DNA of 64,000 nucleotides from positions 49,382 through 113,381 of the forward strand of contig NZ_JASDCU010000013.1 in assembly GCF_030407765.1 (NCBI RefSeq), given 5' to 3'. A program made the position numbers and the translations under genes. Every line of letters starts with the position of its first letter. Position 1 is the stretch's first letter. This document shows positions 25,584-34,469 of the stretch, in pieces. Under the pieces are notes generated by a model. That model did not search any database and was not told the origin of the DNA. It worked only from the letters and a program-made list of their open reading frames with translations. This stretch comes from Microbacterium sp. APC 3901 (GTDB lineage Bacteria; Actinomycetota; Actinomycetes; Actinomycetales; Microbacteriaceae).

Positions 25584-25940
25584 ATGAGTCACGAACACGC
25601 CCCAGAGTACAGATCTCTGCCCGCCCCGCTGCTGCGTTCTGCACAGCAGGAGGCCGTGCAGCGCATCACCACCGCCGACCTGCTCGCCGCCCCGCCTCGC
25701 GTGACCGAGTCCGGTCACTTCATCGGGCGGGTGGAGTCGGGCGGCCTGGGGAGCCCGCGCTACTTCGTCGGCGAATACCGCGACGGACGGATGCCGGATG
25801 CGCTCGTCCTCGAATACGGTGCGTCGTCGGCAGGCAAGCCCAGCTCGGCACGGGTGTGGAGCCTGGCCGACCACCGCGGAGCGAGTCCGGACTACCGCCT
25901 CGTCCACGACGATTCCTCCCGCGGCTACGTCACGGCCTGA
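25584..25940 (+). CDS. Hypothetical protein, 118 aa
   Basis: This is a soluble protein with no signal peptide and no motif I can assign. The start is well supported by GAGGAGG 6 nt upstream. The middle (FIGRVESGGLGSPRYFVGEYRDGRMPDALVLEYG) looks like a small beta-rich domain. An operator-like palindrome and a leader hairpin upstream suggest tight regulation. The overlapping minus-strand frame (25464-25907) lacks a ribosome-binding site and is rejected. Confidence 0.75.
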   Translation: MSHEHAPEYRSLPAPLLRSAQQEAVQRITTADLLAAPPRVTESGHFIGRVESGGLGSPRYFVGEYRDGRMPDALVLEYGASSAGKPSSARVWSLADHRGASPDYRLVHDDSSRGYVTA

Positions 25941-26021
25941 GTCCCGAGCTCACAGCACCCTCGCAGGACTCGCCGCCTCCACGTGTCGGTGGTGGCGGCC
26001 GAGTCGTGATGGTGTGAACAG

Positions 26022-27446
26022 GTGAGACCGCCAGCATCCTCCCGCAGCGACGACCAGAGCGACCACTCGAGCGATTCCGGACCCGTCACACGACCCCGCC
26101 GACGGCGTGGTCGGGTGATCGGCTGGATCAGTGCGGCCGTCGTCGTGGCGCTGGTCGCCGTCGGCGCGATCGCCTACGCGCAGCTGCAGGGAAACGTCAC
26201 CACCGCGCCGATCCGCTCCGACGACGGAGAGACCGAACCCGAGCTCGCGACGGGGGATCTCAACATCCTGCTGCTCGGATCCGACTCGAGGGCGCTCGAA
26301 TCCGAGGGCTTCGGTGAAGACGACGGCAGTGAGCGCAGCGACGCGATGGTCGTCGCGCACATCTCGAGCGACAACACTCGGATCGACGCCGTGCAGCTTC
26401 CGCGTGACACCCTCGGCGACCTGCCCGCGTGCGACGACAACGGACGTGGGTCGTATGGCGGCGGCTGGGGGATGCTGAACTCGGCGCTGCAGTATGGGCC
26501 GGCGTGCTCGGTCGCGGCGGTCGAGCAGCTCACAGGTCTGACGATCGATCACTTCGTGCAGATGGACTTCGAGGGTTTCATCGGCATGGTCGATGCGATG
26601 GGCGGCATCGACGTGTGCCTGCCCGAACCCCTGCAGGACGGCCACGCCAGGCTCGATCTGCCCGCCGGCGCTCAGTCGATCAACGGCGACCAGGCGCTCG
26701 CACTCGCGCGCACCAGGCACGCGCTCGCCGAGGAGAGCGACATCGCCCGCCTCGGGCATCAGCAGATGGTGCTGTCGGCGATCGTGCAGAAGGCGACGAA
26801 GTCGAATGTGCTCGTGCGACCCGATCGTCTCTACGCCTTTCTCGACGCCGTCACGTCGTCGATGACCGTCGACCCCGGGCTCGGCGCGCTCACCGACCTG
26901 GCGGGCCTCGCGGCGCGCGTCGCCAATGTTCCACTGAGCAGCGTCACGTTCCTCACGATGCCGACGACCGAGGCTCCTGAAGATCCCAACCGCGTCGTGC
27001 CCACGGCGGATGCCGACGTCATCTTCCGTGCGCTGATCGACGACGTGCCGATCGTGCTGACCACCGACGAGGTGCAGCCCGAGGCGCCGGTGCGCACGGC
27101 TGCGGTGCAGATCCTCAACGGCGCGGGTGTCAGCGGCCTGGCATCCCGTGTCTCGGAGGATGCGGCCGGCTACGGATACACCGTGGCGAGCATCGCCAAC
27201 GCCGATCCGGTCGAACTGACGACCATCACGGCTGCCGACACCCCCGACGCCCAGCAGACGGCTCAGGCGCTGGCCGCAGAACTCGGCCTCGCGGTGACCG
27301 TTCAGATCGGAGAGGTCGACGGGGTGCAGCTGCTTCTCGGAGCGGACTACGAAGCCCTCATCGCGCAGCCCGGGGAGACGCCGGTGCCACCGCGGCCCGT
27401 CGATGCGGTGAACCGCAGCGCCGACACCGACCTCTGCGCCGGCTGA
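26022..27446 (+). CDS. LytR-CpsA-Psr (LCP) family protein
   Basis: This 474-aa protein has a basic cytoplasmic N-terminus, a transmembrane helix at about 28-50 and an extracytoplasmic LCP domain. LCP landmarks include LLLGSDSRA, RSDAMVVAHI, QLPRDTLGDL, the DFEGFIGMVDAMGG segment and LALARTRH. A C-terminal LytR_C domain (AVQILNGAGVSGLASR) follows. LCP enzymes attach wall glycopolymers to peptidoglycan. The start is a GTG at 26022. Confidence 0.93.
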   Translation: MRPPASSRSDDQSDHSSDSGPVTRPRRRRGRVIGWISAAVVVALVAVGAIAYAQLQGNVTTAPIRSDDGETEPELATGDLNILLLGSDSRALESEGFGEDDGSERSDAMVVAHISSDNTRIDAVQLPRDTLGDLPACDDNGRGSYGGGWGMLNSALQYGPACSVAAVEQLTGLTIDHFVQMDFEGFIGMVDAMGGIDVCLPEPLQDGHARLDLPAGAQSINGDQALALARTRHALAEESDIARLGHQQMVLSAIVQKATKSNVLVRPDRLYAFLDAVTSSMTVDPGLGALTDLAGLAARVANVPLSSVTFLTMPTTEAPEDPNRVVPTADADVIFRALIDDVPIVLTTDEVQPEAPVRTAAVQILNGAGVSGLASRVSEDAAGYGYTVASIANADPVELTTITAADTPDAQQTAQALAAELGLAVTVQIGEVDGVQLLLGADYEALIAQPGETPVPPRPVDAVNRSADTDLCAG

Positions 27447-27514
27447 GCGGCCCTCGTTCCGCGCGGTGGACGGCAGACTGTAGGGGACTTCGTTCCCCAC
27501 CGTCAGGAGACGCA

Positions 27515-28312
27515 ATGCCGGACCAGCCTCGTCGAACGCCCAGCCAGGCCGTGCTCAGCGTGCAGCGGGTGGAGCAGGTCAGTCCTGACCTCGTGCGCGT
27601 CACGGCCGGAGGCGACGGATATGAGGCCTTCACCGACAACGTCTTCGCCGACAAGTACGTGAAGATCCTGTTCGCAGACCCGCGCCACGGGCTCACTCCT
27701 CCTTATGACCTCGCGCAGCTGCGCGAGGAGAGCCCCGAGAAGCTGCCCACGCGGCGCACGTACACGGTGCGCGCCGCGGATGCCGAGCAGCAGCGCCTCG
27801 TGATCGACTTCGTCGTGCACGGCGACGAGGGCGTCGCGGGCCCCTGGGCTCGGTCGGCGCAGGTCGGCGACACGCTCGTCGTCAGCGGAGCCGGCGGCGG
27901 GTACCTGCCGGCACCGGGAACGCCCTGGCATCTGCTCGTCGGCGACCACACCGCCCTCCCGGCGATCTCGTCGGCCGTCGAAGCGATGGACGCGGATGCC
28001 GTCGGGCACGTCATCCTCACGGTCGCCGACCCCGCCGACCGCCTCCTGCCCGAGGTGCCGGCCGGCGTGACGGTTCGCTGGACCGGCACGGATGACGAAC
28101 TGCTGGCCGTTCTCGCCGAACTGCCGTGGGGTGCGGGTCACCCCGGAGTCTTCGCACACGGAGAGCGCGGGACCATCAAGGCTGTCCGGGCTCTGCTGAA
28201 ACAGCGCGAGGTGCCGAGAGAATCGCTGTCGATCTCGGCCTACTGGGCACGGGGACGTGCCGAGGACCAGTTCCAGGCCGAGAAGCGCGAGCCCATCGGC
28301 CAGATCGAGTAG
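27515..28312 (+). CDS. Siderophore-interacting protein (FAD-dependent ferric reductase family)
   Basis: This 265-aa protein has an N-terminal FAD-binding domain with the flavin motif RRTYTVR (near residue 80) and a C-terminal SIP domain ending in SISAYWARGRAEDQF...KREPIG. It probably reduces ferric siderophores to release iron. AGGAGACGCA precedes the ATG. No siderophore transporter is adjacent and no DtxR box is evident. Confidence 0.92.
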   Translation: MPDQPRRTPSQAVLSVQRVEQVSPDLVRVTAGGDGYEAFTDNVFADKYVKILFADPRHGLTPPYDLAQLREESPEKLPTRRTYTVRAADAEQQRLVIDFVVHGDEGVAGPWARSAQVGDTLVVSGAGGGYLPAPGTPWHLLVGDHTALPAISSAVEAMDADAVGHVILTVADPADRLLPEVPAGVTVRWTGTDDELLAVLAELPWGAGHPGVFAHGERGTIKAVRALLKQREVPRESLSISAYWARGRAEDQFQAEKREPIGQIE

Positions 28313-28325
28313 CGCTCGACCTGGG

Positions 28326-29315
28326 TCAGAAACCCTCCGGCTCGCGAGGCGTATACGCACTGGTGAGCGCTTCGAGCTCAGCGGGTTCCAGGTGGATGCT
28401 GACGGCCGCGACGGCATCCTCGATGTGACTCGCCTTCGTCGCGCCGACGATCGGCGCCGTGACCGCAGTCTGCTGAGCGACCCATGCGAGAGCGATCTGC
28501 GCGCGGGACACTCCTCGCGCCTCGGCGACGCGAGCGACCGCCTCGACGATGGCGCGGTTCGATTCCTCTTCGCGGCGATACAGCGTCGCTCCGAAGGCAT
28601 CCGTCGCGGTGCGCGCCGTCTTCTCGTCCCAGTCGCGCGTGAGCCTGCCGCGCGCGAGCGGCGACCATGGCAGAACCCCGACTCCGGAATCGAGGCAGAA
28701 CGGGTGCATCTCGCGCTCCTCTTCGCGCTGCAGCAGGTTGTATTGGTCCTGCATCGACACGAACGGCGTCCACCCGTTCTGCGCCGCAACGTGCTGAGCG
28801 TTCGCGAACTGCCATGCCCACATCGACGACGCACCGATATATCGCGCCTTGCCGGAGCGGACGACGTCGTGCAGAGCCTGCATCGTCTCCTCGATCGGCG
28901 TCTGCGGATCCCATCGGTGGATCTGGTAGAGGTCGACGTGGTCGGTGCCGAGGCGCCTCAGGCTCGCGTCGATGCCGGAGAGGATGTGGGCGCGACTGAG
29001 CCCGGCCTGGTTCGCGCCCGCTCCCATGCGCCCGTGCACCTTGGTCGCGATCACGATCTCATCGCGGTTCGCGAAGTCGGCCAGAGCGCGACCGACGAAC
29101 TCCTCGCTCGTGCCGTCGGAGTAGACGTCAGCGGTGTCGAAGGTGGTGATCCCGGCTTCGAGTGCTTGCCTGATCAGCGGTCGGCTGGCCTCTTCGTCGA
29201 GGGACCACCCGTGCGCGCCGCGATCCGGGGCTCCGAAGCTCATGCATCCGAGAACCACCGGGGAGATCCGGAGTCCTGAGCGACCGAGCCGCACGCTGTC
29301 TGCTGTGTCGAGCAT
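28326..29315 (-). CDS. Aldo/keto reductase
   Basis: This 329-aa TIM-barrel AKR has the complete catalytic tetrad Asp60, Tyr65 (FDTADVYSDG), Lys92 (IATKVHGRMG) and His133 (LYQIHRWD). The C-terminus has the NADP-binding GATKASHIEDAV. It matches the AKR subfamily of general aldehyde/ketone reductases, and the substrate is unknown. GAGGGAG lies upstream of the ATG. It converges on the siderophore gene with a 13-bp gap. Confidence 0.94.
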   Translation of the reverse strand: MLDTADSVRLGRSGLRISPVVLGCMSFGAPDRGAHGWSLDEEASRPLIRQALEAGITTFDTADVYSDGTSEEFVGRALADFANRDEIVIATKVHGRMGAGANQAGLSRAHILSGIDASLRRLGTDHVDLYQIHRWDPQTPIEETMQALHDVVRSGKARYIGASSMWAWQFANAQHVAAQNGWTPFVSMQDQYNLLQREEEREMHPFCLDSGVGVLPWSPLARGRLTRDWDEKTARTATDAFGATLYRREEESNRAIVEAVARVAEARGVSRAQIALAWVAQQTAVTAPIVGATKASHIEDAVAAVSIHLEPAELEALTSAYTPREPEGF

Positions 29316-29473
29316 CCGAATACTCCCTCGTGTCGTGGTCTGTGATCGATGCTCTCACGGTGCTGTGTGGGCGGGCGCGGAATCCTCCCCGTCCGGAGGT
29401 CGTGTGTCAACCTCCCTGCGCTCGCCGCGGATCAGGCGGATCATGATGATTCGGACGAATAAAGGAGGGCACC

Positions 29474-29710
29474 ATGTCGAACATCGACGCATTCGCCAAC
29501 AGCTTCCCGCCGAACATGCCGGGGGTTCCCCCGGTCGACCACTTCGTGGATGAGACGTTCCCCACCGACACCTCGCAGCCGGAGACGCAGGGCGACGAAC
29601 CGCTCGACGCCGAGCTCGGCGAGGACGGACAGGGCGATCTCGCCCCGGAAGACGAAGGCATGTCGCACAGCGGCGATGCGCCCTCGGATCTGCGGGACGG
29701 CACGGAGTGA
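29474..29710 (+). CDS. Small acidic hypothetical protein
   Basis: This 78-aa protein is strongly acidic, probably disordered, and rich in Pro, Asp and Glu (DETFPTDTSQPETQGDEP, AELGEDGQGD). A near-perfect AAAGGAGG ribosome-binding site lies 6 nt before the ATG, which argues for high translation. A second acidic gene overlaps its stop by 4 bp. I do not recognise the family. Confidence 0.78.
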   Translation: MSNIDAFANSFPPNMPGVPPVDHFVDETFPTDTSQPETQGDEPLDAELGEDGQGDLAPEDEGMSHSGDAPSDLRDGTE

Positions 29711-29967
29711 GCCACGGCCAGGAGTCTGGCCGGGGTGTGAGCGGCGCGGAACCCTCCGAAGACGGGATCGCGGCGCTCATCGAGGACCGGGATGCCGACG
29801 ACCCTGACCAGGTCGGGGAGGTTCCCGCGGGCAATGCCGGCGCGGACTCCGGAGGGTCGGGTCCGGTGCGAGTCGATCCGTCCTCGGAGTCATCCGTGCA
29901 GGACGAGTCCGTCCATAACGACGAGCCGGGTGTCGGTACGCGTCGCTCGGGTGACTCAGGGGACTGA
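29707..29967 (+). CDS. Small acidic hypothetical protein, coupled
   Basis: This 86-aa protein is rich in Gly, Ser, Asp and Glu and has no hydrophobic segment. It starts with GTG inside the stop codon of the upstream acidic gene (GTGA overlap), so its translation should be coupled. Low complexity makes homology hard to judge. The good start and codon use favour a real gene, with function unknown. Confidence 0.6.
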   Translation: MSHGQESGRGVSGAEPSEDGIAALIEDRDADDPDQVGEVPAGNAGADSGGSGPVRVDPSSESSVQDESVHNDEPGVGTRRSGDSGD

Positions 29968-30008
29968 GGGGACTCGGGCCACCGCGCCGTCCGGAGGCTG
30001 AGGCAACC

Positions 30009-30136
30009 GCGCCGTCGGGAGGAGAACTGCGCTTCGGGCGGAGGGAATCCGAGGATTCATCCTCCTCAGGCGCAGTTCTCCTCCCCACGAGCAGCGCGAC
30101 CTCCCCACAAGCAGTGCCCTCCCCAGGCGCAGCGCC
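30009..30136. repeat. Palindromic intergenic element, copy A, with tandem tail
   Basis: The 77-bp core (30009-30085) has perfect 16-bp arms, GGGAGGAGAACTGCGC at 30017-30032 and its complement at 30070-30085, with an inner GAGGA/TCCTC stem. It differs from copy B at one base. Downstream are degenerate units of 18-20 bp (CTCCCCAnnnGCAGnGC) starting near 30081, 30101 and 30119. No gene is present in 29968-30172. Confidence 0.85.
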
Positions 30137-30160
30137 CTTCCCCGGCATCCGCGGCAGTCG

Positions 30161-30166
30161 TAGGCT
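30161..30166 (+). promoter_or_regulatory. -10 hexamer TAGGCT of arr
   Basis: TAGGCT ends 6 nt before the GTG at 30173. This spacing supports that start over the in-frame GTG at 30167 and predicts a leaderless arr mRNA. Confidence 0.6.
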
Positions 30167-30172
30167 GTGCCG

Positions 30173-30583
30173 GTGAGCGACGCACTGGATGACGGGCCCT
30201 TCTTCCACGGCACCAAGGCGGATCTGCGTCCGGGTGAGTTTCTGACGGCGGGGTTCGCCTCGAACTACCGCCCCGAGATCGTGATGAATCACATCTACTT
30301 CACCGCCGTGTCCGATGGTGCGGGTCTCGCCGCAGAGCTCGCACCGGGTGATCGCGAGCCGCGTGTGTACGAGGTCGAGCCGACCGGCGACTTCGAGAAC
30401 GACCCGAATGTGACCGACAAGAAGTTCCCCGGAAATCCGACTCGCTCCTACCGCAGCGCTGCGCCGTTGAGGGTCGTCCGCGAAGTGCTCGACTGGACTC
30501 GCCTGTCACCCGAGGCGCTCGCCACCTGGCGGGAGAGGCTCGCCGCACTCCACGCCGACGACAGTGCCGAGATCATCAACTGA
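30173..30583 (+). CDS. arr: NAD+:rifampin ADP-ribosyltransferase
   Basis: This 136-aa protein matches Arr along its whole length: ALDDGPFFHGTKADL, TAGFASNYRPE, MNHIYFTA, GAGLAAELAPGD, YEVEPTGDFENDPNVTDKKF and PGNPTRSYRS. Arr ADP-ribosylates rifampin at its C23 hydroxyl and inactivates it. The GTG at 30173 gives the usual MSDALDDG start. The gene is flanked on both sides by near-identical palindromic repeats. Chromosomal arr is common in environmental actinobacteria, so intrinsic resistance is the simplest reading. Confidence 0.95.
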   Translation: MSDALDDGPFFHGTKADLRPGEFLTAGFASNYRPEIVMNHIYFTAVSDGAGLAAELAPGDREPRVYEVEPTGDFENDPNVTDKKFPGNPTRSYRSAAPLRVVREVLDWTRLSPEALATWRERLAALHADDSAEIIN

Positions 30584-30645
30584 CTCGCAGGCCTCGCACA
30601 TCTGCGGGATTGAAGCACGGATGCAGGTCCGGGCCAGGGCCTCAG

Positions 30646-30722
30646 GCGCCGTCGGGAGGAGAACTGCGCTTCGGGCGGAGGGAATTCGAGGATTCATCCT
30701 CCTCAGGCGCAGTTCTCCTCCC
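30646..30722. repeat. Palindromic intergenic element, copy B
   Basis: This 77-bp element is identical to copy A at 76 of 77 positions by direct alignment and lies in the same orientation. Perfect 16-bp arms are at 30654-30669 and 30707-30722. It sits 62 bp after arr and 58 bp before the convergent Pr6Pr gene. Confidence 0.88.
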
Positions 30723-30780
30723 GAGGCGCAGTGCCGGTCCTGCGCGCAGCCTCCCCGGCGCCGTGGGAAGACGGAACGGA

Positions 30781-31542
30781 TCAGTGCTGCGCGACCCGTC
30801 GGGCGAGTGAGCCGAGCGCACGGTCGAGGATGACGAACACGAAGCCGACCGCGATGAGGGCGACGGTCAAGGCGATGATCCACTGCGCGACACCCGCGAT
30901 CCCGAGCGCGTCGACATCCATGAAGGGGTACGGATACGCCTGTCCGGGCGTGAACTCTCCGCCGAGCGCGCCATAGGCGAACGCCCACGTCAGATAGGCG
31001 TAGGGGGTGAGCGTCCACAGCAGCGGGTCGACCCACCGGAACGACCCCTTCGGCACGAAGACCAGCCAGTCGACGATCACCAGCACGGGCGTGATGATGT
31101 GGATCAGGTTGTCGGTGAGCGAGAAGATCTCGGCGTCGCCGTCGGCGAACCTCGTGGGCACGAGCACGATCAGGTAGATCAGCATCGTGACCGTGATCGC
31201 GAACATCACCGCTCCGCTGACGCGGGCGCTGGGTGTCGAGGTCCCGAACGGGCCGCTCTGACGCAGGTCTCGGACGGTACGGACGATGAGGAGCAGCACC
31301 CAGGCGAGACAGATCAGATTGCTGACCATCGTGTAGAACAGCACGGTCGTCCACGACGGCTCGCCGGTCAGGAGGTTCGCGTGCCGGATGACACCGGTGA
31401 GTATGACCGCCAGCGTGATGAGCCGGTAGACGAGAGCGACCGGGCGGGAGTTCACTGCGGCGTGCGAGAACAGCGATCCGCGCGCGGGCTCTGGATCGGG
31501 TGGGCCGGAAGCCGTGGACGGAGAGAAGACGGCTTTGGACAT
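30781..31542 (-). CDS. Pr6Pr family integral membrane protein
   Basis: This 253-aa protein has six or so transmembrane helices: RLITLAVILTGVI, TMVSNLICLAWVLLLIV, VMFAITVTMLIYLIVLV, HIITPVLVIVDWLVFV, LTPYAYLTWAFAYG and WIIALTVALIAVGFVFVIL. The HIITP and YPYPFMDVDALG segments fit the Pr6Pr/FAR-17a-like family. Its function is unknown. A TAGCCT -10 (31549-31554) lies 6 nt upstream of the ATG, predicting a leaderless mRNA. Confidence 0.87.
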   Translation of the reverse strand: MSKAVFSPSTASGPPDPEPARGSLFSHAAVNSRPVALVYRLITLAVILTGVIRHANLLTGEPSWTTVLFYTMVSNLICLAWVLLLIVRTVRDLRQSGPFGTSTPSARVSGAVMFAITVTMLIYLIVLVPTRFADGDAEIFSLTDNLIHIITPVLVIVDWLVFVPKGSFRWVDPLLWTLTPYAYLTWAFAYGALGGEFTPGQAYPYPFMDVDALGIAGVAQWIIALTVALIAVGFVFVILDRALGSLARRVAQH

Positions 31543-31582
31543 CCTTCGAGGCTACGCGTTCTCGGGCGGCGTCGACGCCGGT

Positions 31583-32542
31583 TCAGCGCCGCACCGGGTC
31601 GGAGTCGCCGTCGAGGAACCGCTCGAGGTCGCGCAGGGTCGGAGCGGCCTCCCAGTCACCGGGAACCAGGCAGGCCATCGCGCCGCAGGCGTTCGCTCGC
31701 CGGAGGACGGCGTCGAGATCCTCTCCGTCGAGCAGAGCGCTGAGGTAGCCGGCGACGAAGGCGTCACCCGCCCCCACGGTGTCGACCGGGTCGATCGTGA
31801 AACCGGATGCGCCGATCACGGAGTCAGTCGTGAAGACCGAGGCGCCGTCGGGTCCCTGTTTCAGCACGGTCGTCGCACCCCCGGCCTTCTGCAGTCGTGC
31901 CGCGGCACCCGCCACCGACATCGCCGGGTACAGGATGCCGAACTCCTCGGCACCGCCGAAGACGAGATCGGCGCGCTCGGCGATACCGCGCAGCACCGGG
32001 CCCGCGATCTCGGGCGAGGCGAGCGCCGAGCGGTAGTTGATGTCGAAGCTCACCATGGTTCCGGACACCCGCGCCCGGTCGATCGCACCATGCACGGCGG
32101 CCTCGGCCGTGTCGGACAGCAGGGGAGTGATGCCGGTGAGGTGCAGCACGGAGGCGCTTTCGATCCATCCGTCCGGCAGGTCGTCCGGCCGCAGTCTCGA
32201 TCCGGCCGACCCGGCGCGGTAATAGTGCACGGCGGTGGATGCCGCGGAGGGGCGCTCCTTCACCATCAGGCCCGTCGCGGCATCCGGGTCGACGATCGCT
32301 CGCACGTCGACACCGTCTCCGCGGATCTCCCGCGCGACGCGCTCGCCGAGGGAATCGTCGCCCACGCGTCCGAGCCACGATGTCGGGATGCCGAGCCGCG
32401 CGAGGCCGATCGCCACGTTGCTCTCGGCGCCGCCGATGCCGAACGCCAGCGAGTTCGCGTGCCGCAGCGAGCCGATCTCGGTCGTGCGCACGAGCGCCAT
32501 GGTCTCGCCGAGCGTGACGACGGACCGCGACGGAGAGGTCAC
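31583..32542 (-). CDS. kdgK: PfkB-type 2-keto-3-deoxygluconate kinase
   Basis: This 319-aa ribokinase-fold protein has an N-terminal GGAESNVAIGLARLG motif and the C-terminal PfkB signature DTVGAGDAFVAGYL with the catalytic aspartate. It should phosphorylate 2-keto-3-deoxygluconate to KDPG, the substrate of the adjacent aldolase. The GTG at 32542 overlaps the eda stop (GTGA). The open frame to 32812 is only a shadow of eda. The specificity is assigned from operon context. Confidence 0.9.
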   Translation of the reverse strand: MTSPSRSVVTLGETMALVRTTEIGSLRHANSLAFGIGGAESNVAIGLARLGIPTSWLGRVGDDSLGERVAREIRGDGVDVRAIVDPDAATGLMVKERPSAASTAVHYYRAGSAGSRLRPDDLPDGWIESASVLHLTGITPLLSDTAEAAVHGAIDRARVSGTMVSFDINYRSALASPEIAGPVLRGIAERADLVFGGAEEFGILYPAMSVAGAAARLQKAGGATTVLKQGPDGASVFTTDSVIGASGFTIDPVDTVGAGDAFVAGYLSALLDGEDLDAVLRRANACGAMACLVPGDWEAAPTLRDLERFLDGDSDPVRR

Positions 32543-33222
32543 GCGGAGTCCCTCGCGCACACCTCGACAAACGCCGCTGCGCGCTCGCGCAGCGCCGTGA
32601 GGTCCCCACCGCTGAAGGCATCGCCGAGCAGAGGACCGCCGACGCTCACCGCGACCGCTCCGGCACGCAGCCAGGCCTCGGCGCCCGTGAGGTCGACGCC
32701 GCCGGAGGGCACCGCGTCGAGGTCCGGGAAGGGGCCGCGAAGGTCTTTGAGGTACGAGGGCCCGACCTGGCCTGCGGGGAACACCTTGACGGCCGATGCA
32801 CCCGCAGACCACGAGGCGAACAGCTCGGTCGGCGTGAGTCCGCCGGGGACGATCGGCACACCGGCATCCGTCGTCCGCGTGACGAACTCGGTCGAGGTGA
32901 TCGGGGTCACGATGTAGGCCGCGCCCACCTCGATCGCCCGTGTCAGGTCAGCGGTGTTCGTGACTGTGCCGATGCCGAGATCGATCCTGTCGCCGAATCG
33001 TGCAAGCAGGTGCGGAAAGTGATTGAAGGTGCCGGGAGTGGTCAGCGTGAGCTCGACACTGCGGATGCCGGCGTCGATGAGCACGTCGATCACGGCGTCG
33101 TAGTCCTCGGCGCGCTTCGCGCGGGCGACGACGATGAGGCGCGAGTCGACCGTGCGCTGCGGCAGGGCGACCCGGCGCACCTCACCGGTCATGGCCTCAC
33201 CGGTCATGGCCTCACCAGTCAT
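32539..33222 (-). CDS. eda: KDPG aldolase
   Basis: This 227-aa class I aldolase has Schiff-base Lys146 ([12 protein letters not shown]), general base Glu57 ([10 protein letters not shown]) and VPSGGV near the phosphate site. It cleaves KDPG to pyruvate and glyceraldehyde 3-phosphate. The N-terminus repeats [15 protein letters not shown], giving three in-frame ATGs at 33222, 33207 and 33192. Only the first lies upstream of the manD stop, so any of them could be used. Confidence 0.93.
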   Translation of the reverse strand: MTGEAMTGEAMTGEVRRVALPQRTVDSRLIVVARAKRAEDYDAVIDVLIDAGIRSVELTLTTPGTFNHFPHLLARFGDRIDLGIGTVTNTADLTRAIEVGAAYIVTPITSTEFVTRTTDAGVPIVPGGLTPTELFASWSAGASAVKVFPAGQVGPSYLKDLRGPFPDLDAVPSGGVDLTGAEAWLRAGAVAVSVGGPLLGDAFSGGDLTALRERAAAFVEVCARDSA

Positions 33223-34438
33223 GGACGGTTCCGTCGAGCAGGCGGTTCACCGGCAGGTAGGCCTTGGTGTACTCGTGGCCGGCCGCGGCATCCTCATCGA
33301 GATTCACCCCGAGACCGGGCTGGTCGCCGGGGTGCAGGAAGCCCTTGTCGAACGTGAAGGAGGTCTGGAACACCTCGAGCGTCTGCTCGTTGTGGGGCAT
33401 GTACTCCTGGATGCCGAAGTTGTGGATCGCCAGGTCGAGGTGCAGGGCGGCGGCCATGCCGACCGGCGAGATGTCGGTCGGGCCGTGGATGCCCGACTTG
33501 ATGCCGTAGATCGCGGCGAAGTCGAGCAGCTTCTTCATGGCCGTGATGCCACCGGTGTGGGTGACGGCCGAGCGCACGTAGTCGATCAGGCGCTCGGTGA
33601 TGAGGGTCTGGTAGTCGAAGACCGAGTTGAAGACCTCGCCGATCGCGAGCGGCGTCGTGGAGTGCTGGCGTACGAGGCGCAGCGCGGTCTGGTCTTCACC
33701 CGGGGTGCAGTCCTCGAGCCAGAACAGGTCGTAGGGCTCGATGTCCTTCGCGAAGCGCGCGGCCTCGATCGGCGACATCCGGTGGTGTCCGTCGTGCAGG
33801 ATGCGCAGGTCGGTGCCGAAGTCCTCGCGGATCTGCGAGAAGATCCCTGGCATGTGGTTGAGGTAGTTGCGGGTGTCCCAGGTCTCCTCACTGGGGCGGT
33901 CGCCCGAGCGCTTGGCGGGCTCGTAGTCGTAGCGCACGCCGGGGCCGGTCGACGAGACGCCGTAGATCTGGCCGAGGCCAGGCACGCCGGTCTGCACGCG
34001 CACGGCCGTGTAACCGAGCTCCTCATAGCCGGTGATCGCGTTCTTGAGCGCTGCGTAGTCGGTGCCGGAGGCGTGCGCGTAGACGCGGACTCCCTCACGG
34101 CTGGCGCCGCCGAGCAGCTGGTACAACGGCATCCCGGCCTTCTTCGCCTTGATGTCCCACAGAGCCATGTCGACCGCGGCGATCGCCGCCATCGTCACAG
34201 GGCCGCGACGCCAGTACGGGCCGCGGTAGAGGTACTGCCAGGTGTCTTCGATGCGGTCTTCGTCGCGTCCGATGAGCATCGAGGCGACGTGGTCGGAGAG
34301 GTACGACGCGACGGCGAGCTCGCGTCCGTTGAGCGTGGCGTCGCCCAGGCCGACGATGCCGTCGGAGGTCGTGATCTTGAGCGTGACGAAGTTGCGTCCG
34401 GGGCTGGTGATGTTGACGTCGACGATCTCGATGGTCAT
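33212..34438 (-). CDS. manD: D-mannonate dehydratase, enolase superfamily (ManD/RspA)
   Basis: This 408-aa enolase-superfamily enzyme has metal ligands Asp216, Glu242 ([10 protein letters not shown]) and Glu268 (AIGEVF). His218 (HDGHH) and His318 (GIHGP) are also present. These match the ManD subgroup, which dehydrates D-mannonate (and in some members D-gluconate) to 2-keto-3-deoxygluconate. This is unrelated in fold to UxuA. AGGAGAACGAC precedes the ATG. It lies between transporter and aldolase genes in the operon. Confidence 0.93.
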   Translation of the reverse strand: MTIEIVDVNITSPGRNFVTLKITTSDGIVGLGDATLNGRELAVASYLSDHVASMLIGRDEDRIEDTWQYLYRGPYWRRGPVTMAAIAAVDMALWDIKAKKAGMPLYQLLGGASREGVRVYAHASGTDYAALKNAITGYEELGYTAVRVQTGVPGLGQIYGVSSTGPGVRYDYEPAKRSGDRPSEETWDTRNYLNHMPGIFSQIREDFGTDLRILHDGHHRMSPIEAARFAKDIEPYDLFWLEDCTPGEDQTALRLVRQHSTTPLAIGEVFNSVFDYQTLITERLIDYVRSAVTHTGGITAMKKLLDFAAIYGIKSGIHGPTDISPVGMAAALHLDLAIHNFGIQEYMPHNEQTLEVFQTSFTFDKGFLHPGDQPGLGVNLDEDAAAGHEYTKAYLPVNRLLDGTVHDW

Positions 34439-34469
34439 GTCGTTCTCCTGAAGAAGCGGGTCGAGGTGC

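Noticed and set aside
25464..25907. 147-codon minus-strand frame over the gene at 25584
   Set aside because: It has no ribosome-binding site and antisense composition. The plus-strand gene has a clear GAGGAGG and better codon use.
33178..33222. CRISPR-like short repeats
   Set aside because: The repeats are contiguous in-frame codons without spacers. No CRISPR array or cas gene is present in the window.
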